NCBI GenBank assembly: GCA_018064665.1
Contig: JAGHUV010000014.1
Location: forward strand, 62,001-126,000
Direction: 5' to 3'
DNA: 64,000 nucleotides
Source of the DNA: Candidatus Crickella caballi
GTDB lineage: Bacteria; Bacillota; Clostridia; Peptostreptococcales; Anaerovoracaceae
Position numbers and translations under genes: made by a program. Numbering within the stretch: position 1 is the stretch's first letter; each line of letters starts with the position of its first letter. This document shows, in pieces, positions 51,990 through 58,182 of the stretch. The notes below the pieces were generated by a model, which saw only the letters and a program-made list of their open reading frames with translations, was not told the origin of the DNA and made no database searches.

Positions 51990-53345
51990 ATGGATACTTT
52001 ACTAGTAAAAAACATTAGAACTATAGTTTCCTGCGATGGCAGCGATACTGTATACGAAAACGCTAATATTTACTGCGAGAACGGTCTTATTTCATATATC
52101 GGACCTGAGACTCGTGAAGCTGATACTGTAATTGACGGTAGCGGTATGCTTTGCTACCCAGGCCTTGTAAATGCCCATCATCATCTGTATCAGGTGTTCT
52201 CACGTAACCTTGAGAAGGTTCAGAACATGGAGCTGTTCGACTGGCTCAAGACTCTGTACGAGATATGGAAGAACCTCAATCAGGACACGATCTATCTGTC
52301 ATCACTTGCAGGAATGGGAGAACTGATGAAGAACGGTTGCACTACCGTATTCGACCATCACTATGTATTCCCTGCAAATTCAGGTGATCTCATCGGAGCA
52401 CAGGCAGCTGCAGCTGATAAGCTCGGCGTAAGAATGCATTTCTCACGCGGATCAATGGACCTGTCTGTTAAGGATGGGGGACTTCCGCCTGACAGTGTTG
52501 TTCAGACTGTAGATGAAATCATGAAGGACAGCATCGATCTTATCGATAAGTATCACGATACTTCGTTTACATCGATGCGTCGTATAGCTCTCGCACCATG
52601 TTCACCTTTCTCAGTGTCGGAAGACCTGCTCAGAGAGTCTGCTATTCTGGCAAGAGAGAAGGGCGTTAGACTTCATACACATCTCTGCGAGACCAAGGAC
52701 GAAGAGAACTACATGATAGAGCGCGAGGGAATCAGACCTCTTGCTTACATGGAGAGAGTAGGCTGGATCGGTGATGACGTATGGTATGCACACGGCATCC
52801 ACTTCAATGATGAAGAGCTGAAGCTGCTTGCTGATACAGGCACCGGTGTATGCCACTGCCCGATTTCCAACATGAAGCTTTCATCAGGAATTGCACGTAT
52901 TCCGGAGATGCTTGAGATGGGAATCCCTGTAGGTCTCGGCGTAGACGGTTCCGCTTCCAATGACGGTTCCGATCTGCTGGAGGAACTCCGCGTAGCATTC
53001 CTTCTGCACAGACTGAACTCAAGCAACAAGGCTCCTACAGGATATGACATCCTGAAGATCGCTACTATGGGTTCTGCAAGACTTCTCGGAAGAGATAAGG
53101 AAATCGGCTCAATCGAGGTAGGAAAGTGCGCTGACTTCTTCATGATCGATTCAAATCGCCTTGAGCTTACAGGTGCATGCTATGATCCAAAATCAGTTCT
53201 GGGTACAGTTGGAGTAAGAGGTGCTGTGGACTATACTGTTATCAATGGTAAGGTAACTGTAGAGAATGGCAGAATCACAGGCATTGACGAAGAGAAGGTT
53301 GTTGCAGATTCTAACGTTGAACTCGAGAGATATCTCGGAGAATAG
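51990..53345 (+). CDS. 8-oxoguanine deaminase-type amidohydrolase
   Basis: A 451-residue amidohydrolase of the cytosine deaminase-like group. Metal and substrate motifs: GLVNAHHHLYQVFSRN, VFDHHYVFP, RLHTHLCETKDEE, YAHGIHFND and VDGSASNDGSDLL, the last two typical of characterised 8-oxoguanine deaminases. The reaction turns 8-oxoguanine into urate and ammonia, which would feed this pathway directly. The start at 51990 follows AAGGGCAAGGA; an earlier in-frame ATG at 51969 is less well placed. A related triazine or guanine deaminase activity cannot be excluded. Confidence 0.85.
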   Translation: MDTLLVKNIRTIVSCDGSDTVYENANIYCENGLISYIGPETREADTVIDGSGMLCYPGLVNAHHHLYQVFSRNLEKVQNMELFDWLKTLYEIWKNLNQDTIYLSSLAGMGELMKNGCTTVFDHHYVFPANSGDLIGAQAAAADKLGVRMHFSRGSMDLSVKDGGLPPDSVVQTVDEIMKDSIDLIDKYHDTSFTSMRRIALAPCSPFSVSEDLLRESAILAREKGVRLHTHLCETKDEENYMIEREGIRPLAYMERVGWIGDDVWYAHGIHFNDEELKLLADTGTGVCHCPISNMKLSSGIARIPEMLEMGIPVGLGVDGSASNDGSDLLEELRVAFLLHRLNSSNKAPTGYDILKIATMGSARLLGRDKEIGSIEVGKCADFFMIDSNRLELTGACYDPKSVLGTVGVRGAVDYTVINGKVTVENGRITGIDEEKVVADSNVELERYLGE

Positions 53346-53359
53346 GATATAAGGCTGTT

Positions 53360-54424
53360 ATGAAACATATATGGAATGAAGAGACTTTAATAATAAGCTT
53401 GTCGGGTCACGTTGATTCCTCTAATGCCCCTGACATTGAAAATGAATTGCGCGATGTAATCGCAGACAAGCATCCTGAAAACATAATAATCGATGCTGAG
53501 TCACTTGATTATATTTCAAGTGCCGGCCTGAGACTTGTTCTGAAGCTTAGAAAAGGCTGCGGAGCTCTCAGCATTATAAATGTAAATCCGGATGTTTACG
53601 GAGTACTGGAAATGACCGGCTTTACGGAAATGATGGATGTATCCAAGACTTACAGAAAGATTTCCGTTGAAGGCTGCGAGGCTGTCGGATGTGGCGCTAA
53701 CGGAATCGTATATCGTATTGATAACGATAACGTTGTTAAGGTTTACTACAACCCTGATGCTCTCGATGACATCCATCGCGAGAGGGAAGTTGCCAAGCTT
53801 GCTCTGATACTCGGAGTACCGACTGCAATTTCCTATGAAATCGTTCGAGTTGGAGAAAGCTACGGTTCGGTATTCGAGCTTCTTCATTCCAAATCATTCT
53901 CGAAAATTCTCGCAGAGGATCCGAACAACATGGACTGGTGTGTTCGCGAGTATGTCGAGATGCTGAAGCTCATACACAGCACAGAAGTTCCTGAAGGCAA
54001 GCTTCCAGATATGAGGGAGACTGTTGTATCATGGGCAGAATTCATGAAGGAGCATCTGCCTCAAGAATCAGGGGACAAGCTTATGTCCCTTGTAGAAGCT
54101 GTTCCTAAGGATAATCATATGATTCACGGAGATTACCACTCCAAGAATCTGGTGCTTCAGGATGATGAGGTACTTCTTATCGATATGGATACGCTTGCGG
54201 TTGGATATCCTGTATTTGAGCTTGCTTCGATATACAATGCATACATCGGATTCTACGAGCTTGATCCTGACGGGGTAAAAGAATTCCAGGGCTTCAGCTA
54301 TGAGGTATCCTGCAAATTCTGGAATAGAGTTTTAAAAGCTTATCTCGGTACTGAAGACGAAGAGCTTGTTCGCAGCGTAGAGGATAAGGCACGTATAATC
54401 GGATATACCAGACTTATCAGATGA
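53360..54424 (+). CDS. STAS domain fused to a protein/aminoglycoside kinase-like domain, ending at an in-frame TGA
   Basis: A 354-residue fusion. Residues about 1-100 form a STAS (anti-sigma antagonist-like) domain, with the phosphorylatable serine region DYISSAGLRLVLKLR. Residues about 105-354 look like a protein- or small-molecule kinase of the TIGR02172 type. A glycine-rich loop CGANGIVYR, VVKVYY lysine, catalytic HGDYHSKNLVL and metal-binding LIDMDTLAVGYP are all visible. The domain pairing suggests a regulator that phosphorylates something under control of the STAS part. The coding frame continues for 38 codons after the stop (see next entry). It follows the 8-oxoguanine deaminase by 14 bases. 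Confidence 0.82.
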   Translation: MKHIWNEETLIISLSGHVDSSNAPDIENELRDVIADKHPENIIIDAESLDYISSAGLRLVLKLRKGCGALSIINVNPDVYGVLEMTGFTEMMDVSKTYRKISVEGCEAVGCGANGIVYRIDNDNVVKVYYNPDALDDIHREREVAKLALILGVPTAISYEIVRVGESYGSVFELLHSKSFSKILAEDPNNMDWCVREYVEMLKLIHSTEVPEGKLPDMRETVVSWAEFMKEHLPQESGDKLMSLVEAVPKDNHMIHGDYHSKNLVLQDDEVLLIDMDTLAVGYPVFELASIYNAYIGFYELDPDGVKEFQGFSYEVSCKFWNRVLKAYLGTEDEELVRSVEDKARIIGYTRLIR

Positions 54425-54538
54425 TCCATCAGGCGAGGAGGCCTTGACGATCCAATGAAGCTGGAGGAGATAAAGCATTGGAAGAAAGAGCTCATTGAGC
54501 TTCTTGACAGGACAGATACTCTGCTATTCGAGCACTAG
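54422..54538 (+). other. In-frame TGA followed by a family-like C-terminal tail of the STAS-kinase
   Basis: The STAS-kinase frame stops at TGA 54422-54424 but stays open to TAG 54536-54538. The downstream sequence reads SIRRGGLDDPMKLEEIKHW followed by a helical, acidic/basic tail ending in TLLFEH. It continues the sense of the upstream helix GYTRLIR. AGA-TGA-TCC would become AGA-CGA-TCC by one transition, so I read this as a recent nonsense change, readthrough, or a sequencing error. No hairpin like a bacterial selenocysteine insertion element is evident. Confidence 0.6.
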
Positions 54539-54545
54539 ACAAACC

Positions 54546-54576
54546 GTCGCCCGGAAATGTTCCGGGCGACTTCATT
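54546..54576 (+). terminator. Terminator hairpin upstream of the ABC exporter
   Basis: An 11-bp perfect stem (54546-54556 with 54560-54570) around ATG, then TTCATT. It ends six bases before the ABC exporter start and may also affect that gene's translation. Confidence 0.75.
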
Positions 54577-56307
54577 ATGAACTATAACGACGGAAAACTT
54601 AAAATATTTATAAATTACATCAAACCGCACAGGAAGCTCTTCATTATTGATATGCTCCTGTCGGTAATTGTTTCATCCATTGACCTGGTATTCCCGTATG
54701 CGTCAAGATGGGCAATGCAAAGGCTCCTGTCACAGGAGAGATACAAGGCTTTCTTCGTGGTAATGGGCATCATTTTACTTGCGTACATTTTAAGAGCAGT
54801 ATTCATGTATCTGGTCACTGTAATAGGCCACAGAATGGGAACCTTAGTAGAGGCGGATATGAGGGAAGACATCTTCAATCATATACAGCATCTGTCATTC
54901 TCGTTCTTCGATAAGAACCGCACAGGAGTGCTCCTTGGACGAGTAACGAACGACCTCTTTGAGATAGTTGAGCTTGCGCATCATGGTCCGGAGAACATTC
55001 TGACCTGCACCATTACAATTGTCGGCGCGATCATCATTCTTTCGACAATAAATGTTTCGCTTGCGATGCTGATATTCCTGCTTGCACTGGCATGCCTTGC
55101 ACTTTCCGGGAGACAGAGACTGCGTATGCTCAGCAGTAACAAAGCGGTCAAGAAGAGAACCGGCGAAATCAACGCTGCGATCGAGAGCGGAATCTCGGGC
55201 GTGAGAGTATCCAAAGCATTTGGCAATGAGGATATAGAGCTTGAGAAATTCAGGGCAAGCAATGAGGAATTCAAGAAGAGCAAAGTGGGCTTTTATAAAG
55301 CTATGGGCTCCTTTAATTCGAGTGTTGAGGCAACAATAGGCATAATGCAGGTTGCTGTTATTGCGATGGGCGGAGCCATGACGATCAGGAATTCAATGGA
55401 TTATGTCGACCTGATCACATTCACGCTGTACGTATCGACCTTCACGACACCTGTCAAGAAGCTTGCACAGTTCATGGAGATATTCTCGCAGGGTACAGCC
55501 GGCTTTGAGAGATTCCTTGATGTTATGAGAACTGAGCCTGATATAGTCGATGCTGAGAACGCTGAGGCGCTGAGCGACGTTAAGGGCGATATTGAATTTG
55601 ACAATGTCAGCTTCTCATACAATGACGAGCAGGAGACACTTAAGAATGTCAGCTTCCATATCAAGCCGGGACAGACCTTTGCGCTTGTCGGCTCATCCGG
55701 AGGAGGAAAGACCACGATTTGTCATCTGCTGCCGAGATTCTATGATATCAACAGCGGAAGTATCAGGATAGACGGCAAGGATGTTAGAGACGTGACACAG
55801 AAGAGCCTTCGTGAAGCGATCGGTATCATTCAGCAGGACGTATTCCTGTTCGCAGGTACTGTAATGGACAATATACGCTATGGTAATCCTGAAGCTACTG
55901 ATGAAGAGGTAATTGAGGCTGCAAGAATGTCGCAGATACACGACGACATAATGAATATGCCGGATGGCTATAATACTTATGTAGGGGAGAGAGGTATCGC
56001 ACTGTCGGGCGGACAGAAGCAGAGAATTTCTATCGCACGTGTCTTCCTTAAGAATCCTAAGATACTTATTCTCGACGAGGCGACATCTGCGCTCGACAGC
56101 GTAACAGAAGGCATGATACAGGAAAGCTTTGATAAGCTGTCGGCAGGAAGAACAAGTATAGTGATAGCTCACAGATTGTCTACGGTAAGGAATGCGGATT
56201 GCATTGCCGTGGTAGATAATGGCGAGATACTTGAGCAGGGAAGCAGACAGGAGCTGCTGGCGGCAGGAGGCCACTATGCTGAGCTTGAGAAGGCGCAGAT
56301 CGTATAG
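54577..56307 (+). CDS. ABC exporter, half-transporter with fused membrane and ATPase domains
   Basis: A 576-residue protein. Residues about 1-315 hold six membrane helices (ABC_membrane type). The ATPase domain follows, with Walker A GSSGGGKTTI, Q-loop IIQQDVFLFAG, signature LSGGQKQRISIARV, Walker B ILILDEATSALD and the switch His in IVIAHRLSTV. It is related to MsbA/BmrA/LmrA-type exporters of lipids, drugs or peptides and should work as a homodimer, as no second half-transporter is adjacent. The start at 54577 has no clear ribosome binding site because a hairpin ends six bases before it; a leaderless or re-initiated translation is possible. Confidence 0.92.
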   Translation: MNYNDGKLKIFINYIKPHRKLFIIDMLLSVIVSSIDLVFPYASRWAMQRLLSQERYKAFFVVMGIILLAYILRAVFMYLVTVIGHRMGTLVEADMREDIFNHIQHLSFSFFDKNRTGVLLGRVTNDLFEIVELAHHGPENILTCTITIVGAIIILSTINVSLAMLIFLLALACLALSGRQRLRMLSSNKAVKKRTGEINAAIESGISGVRVSKAFGNEDIELEKFRASNEEFKKSKVGFYKAMGSFNSSVEATIGIMQVAVIAMGGAMTIRNSMDYVDLITFTLYVSTFTTPVKKLAQFMEIFSQGTAGFERFLDVMRTEPDIVDAENAEALSDVKGDIEFDNVSFSYNDEQETLKNVSFHIKPGQTFALVGSSGGGKTTICHLLPRFYDINSGSIRIDGKDVRDVTQKSLREAIGIIQQDVFLFAGTVMDNIRYGNPEATDEEVIEAARMSQIHDDIMNMPDGYNTYVGERGIALSGGQKQRISIARVFLKNPKILILDEATSALDSVTEGMIQESFDKLSAGRTSIVIAHRLSTVRNADCIAVVDNGEILEQGSRQELLAAGGHYAELEKAQIV

Positions 56308-56339
56308 CTGAGGCATATGACATGGCGTTAGAATTAATA

Positions 56340-56411
56340 AACAACTTTATTAAAGGTTTTTGCATTACCTTTAATAAAGTTGTTGACATTAGCAGCAAAT
56401 AAGGTTATACT
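56340..56411 (+). promoter_or_regulatory. Long AT-rich inverted repeat merged with the tRNA operon promoter
   Basis: An 18-bp perfect inverted repeat (56340-56357 and 56367-56384, 9-base loop) overlaps TTGACA (56383-56388). A TATACT (56406-56411) lies 17 bases further on, giving a strong promoter for the tRNA genes. The hairpin may end the ABC exporter transcript and at the same time act as an operator or structured element over the -35 box. Confidence 0.7.
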
Positions 56412-56436
56412 AATTAAGTCGCGAACGACAGAATGT

Positions 56437-56511
56437 TCCGAGGTAGCTCAATGGCAGAGCAACCGGCTGTTAACCGGTAGGTTGTGGGTTCGAGCCCCAC
56501 CCTCGGAGCCA
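56437..56511 (+). tRNA. tRNA-Asn (GTT)
   Basis: Acceptor arms TCCGAGG and CCTCGGA pair. The anticodon loop reads TGTTAAC with anticodon GTT, the T loop is GTTCGAGCC, and CCA is encoded. First gene of a three-tRNA operon. Confidence 0.97.
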
Positions 56512-56520
56512 TTTTTTTAA

Positions 56521-56607
56521 GCCGGAGTGACGGAATTGGTAGACGTAGGGGACTTAAAATCCCCCGATAGAAATATCGTACCGGTTCGAGTCCGGTCTCC
56601 GGTACCA
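56521..56607 (+). tRNA. tRNA-Leu (TAA)
   Basis: Acceptor GCCGGAG pairs with CTCCGGT (one G-T pair). The anticodon stem GGGGA/TCCCC holds the loop with TAA, and a class II variable arm (CGATAGAAATATCG) is present. CCA is encoded. Confidence 0.97.
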
Positions 56608-56620
56608 CACAACTTAATGA

Positions 56621-56696
<76 letters not shown>

Positions 56697-56707
56697 ATTG
56701 ATTGTTC

Positions 56708-56730
56708 AGAGCCGTGAGGCTCTTTTTTTA
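56708..56730 (+). terminator. Terminator of the tRNA operon
   Basis: AGAGCC (56708-56713) pairs with GGCTCT (56718-56723) around GTGA, followed by a run of seven T. Confidence 0.92.
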
Positions 56731-56783
56731 ATACCGGGCTTATGACCCTCGACGAATAATAACAGAGTTGCCGGTGTAGTCTG

Positions 56784-56970
56784 TTAAACCAGTGGCAGAT
56801 AATATGGGCAGGAATTGGCGTAGGTACCGTCCTTAAGCTTAAGACCGCCTTCGATCGTGCCAATCTGCCTGAAGCCGAGCCTTGATAGAGATTACGCGCG
56901 TGGATATTATTCTCAACAGCGTAGCTTGCGTTGGTGATATGAGAGTAGCTAATCTTACTTTGATTTCCAT
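56784..56970 (-). pseudogene. Remnant of a GNAT-family acetyltransferase
   Basis: On the minus strand, one frame gives ISYSHITNASYAVENN and NIHARNLYQ, and after a one-base shift another frame gives LGFRQIGTIEGGLKLKDG and SCPYYLPLV before the stop at 56784. This is the C-terminal motif of GNAT acetyltransferases that use acetyl-CoA (the LGFRxIG segment and the PYYL end). A possible start MEIKVRLAT lies at 56970. The gene is therefore a small, frameshifted and internally deleted copy, unlikely to be functional. Confidence 0.7.
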
Positions 56971-57036
56971 TACAGTCTCTAATCCTCCATCAATTTTAAT
57001 AACATCTCAAATTGCGATTATGATTCAATGGATAAT

Positions 57037-57069
57037 AAAAGAGCTGATACTCTGCGTATCAGCTCTTGT
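57037..57069 (-). terminator. Terminator for the minus-strand BCCT remnant
   Basis: A perfect 12-bp stem (57039-57050 with 57056-57067) around a five-base loop. On the minus strand it is followed by TTATTATCC. It would end transcription of the remnant transporter gene. Confidence 0.75.
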
Positions 57070-57090
57070 TACTTAGGTGACAGATGCGGA

Positions 57091-57425
57091 TCATTTGAGC
57101 TTCTCGGCTCGTAGTCCCCTGGTCAGTCCAAGGGCTGCACCTATCTCAACAAATATGAATGGGAAGGCTCCGACTATTGCCAGTGTTTCCATTGTAGTCA
57201 GGGCATCCTTGCTGCCGATCATCAGCACGATGGAGAACACACCTTCCAGGATTCCCCACATAAGCAGGGTTTTCTTGGATGGATTCAAAGCTCCGTTTTC
57301 GCTGAAGATTCCGAGCACGATTACTGCTGAATCTGCGGAGGTTATAAAGAACGTGCATACCAGAATCAGAGTAATAATTCCCATCTTGGGATTTACAAGC
57401 TGCTGTACAGTATTAAGAACGGCAG
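57091..57425 (-). pseudogene. C-terminal remnant of a BCCT-family transporter
   Basis: The minus strand encodes about 110 residues matching the last helices of betaine/carnitine/choline transporters: CTFFITSADSAVIVLGIFS, then NPSKKTLLMWGILEGVFS and a final hydrophobic helix ending GLTRGLRAEKLK. The stretch TSADSA is a BCCT hallmark. The remaining roughly 400 residues are missing; the open frame upstream of about 57425 is only the antisense of the PucR remnant. The original terminator is still in place at 57037. Confidence 0.75.
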
Positions 57426-57426
57426 T

Positions 57427-57696
57427 GCTGCGGATGAGTTTATCGAAGAAACTCTCGGTAGGCTGATCAAGCATGACAAAGAGAACAGAAGCGACCATAT
57501 GGCGGTGCTCGAGTCGTTCATGGCTAACGAATGCCTTGTAACGCAGACCGCGGACGACATGTTCTTCCACAGGAATACCATCAAGTACAAGCTTGCAGCG
57601 ATAAGAGACATACTCGGCTATGATATTACGCTAAACGAGAATAGATTCAGAATAATGATGGCGTTCTATCTGATGAGGATACGCAAGAATCTGTGA
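57427..57696 (+). pseudogene. C-terminal remnant of a PucR/CdaR-type regulator
   Basis: The plus strand reads DEFIEETLGRLIKHDKENRS, then FMANECLVTQTADDMFFHRN and TIKYKLAAIRDILGYDITLN. This is the C-terminal helix-turn-helix of PucR-type regulators, including the HRNTxxYxLxxI signature. The N-terminal purine-sensor and GGDEF-like parts are missing, and the sequence joins the BCCT remnant head-to-head near 57420. PucR regulates purine catabolism in Bacillus, but this family also controls other pathways, so the link to the cluster is only suggestive. Confidence 0.72.
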
Positions 57697-57720
57697 TGGG
57701 AGAAGCCCGAGAATGATTAA

Positions 57721-57751
57721 AAAATCTATGATTCATATCATAGGTTTTTTT
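57721..57751 (+). terminator. Terminator after the PucR remnant
   Basis: An AT-rich stem centred on the loop 57733-57736 (CTATGAT with ATCATAG plus flanking A-T pairs), followed by TTTTTTT. It marks the end of the debris region. Confidence 0.85.
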
Positions 57752-57860
57752 ATGCTTTAAGTTGCTAACAGAGATTTCTATCTCTAACTACTTGAAGGAT
57801 GCAAACATTGGAAAATAATGATAAAATCAAGTTGAAACAACATAAAATAGGGAAGAACAA

Positions 57861-58172
57861 ATGAAATCATTAGAAGCGATTAGACAATTCAATGAAGAAA
57901 GAGATTGGGATCAGTTCCATACACCGGAAAACCTTGCAAAATCAATATGTATAGAAGCCGGAGAATTGCTGGAGTGCTTTCAGTGGAATAATGATTTTAA
58001 TCAGCAGGACGTATGTGAGGAGCTTGCAGATGTTACTTCGTACTGCATTATGCTTGCAGATAAACTGAATGTCGATTTGGACGAAATTGTATTAGACAAG
58101 CTGGAGAAAACAAAAAAGAAATATCCCGTAGAAAAGGCTAAGGGCATAAGCACCAAATATGACAAATTATAG
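57861..58172 (+). CDS. MazG-like nucleotide pyrophosphohydrolase
   Basis: A 103-residue all-alpha NTP pyrophosphohydrolase. The metal-binding carboxylates are in SICIEAGELLECFQW and CEELADVTSYCIML, the ExxE and ExxD signatures of MazG/RS21-C6 dCTPase-like proteins. It hydrolyses (d)NTPs or modified nucleotides to monophosphates. Its partner gene, the GIY-YIG/DUF2075 helicase, begins 10 bases after its stop, so they form one operon. The segment is AT-richer than the neighbouring genes and lies just after tRNA-linked debris, hinting at transfer. Housekeeping nucleotide cleansing is the alternative role. Confidence 0.87.
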   Translation: MKSLEAIRQFNEERDWDQFHTPENLAKSICIEAGELLECFQWNNDFNQQDVCEELADVTSYCIMLADKLNVDLDEIVLDKLEKTKKKYPVEKAKGISTKYDKL

Positions 58173-58182
58173 GTAATAGATA

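Noticed and set aside
54422..54424. Selenocysteine at the in-frame TGA of the STAS-kinase
   Set aside because: No obvious insertion hairpin just after the codon, and the position sits in a basic helix near the C-terminus; a CGA to TGA change is simpler. The nearby Mo enzymes use a labile selenium cofactor, not Sec.
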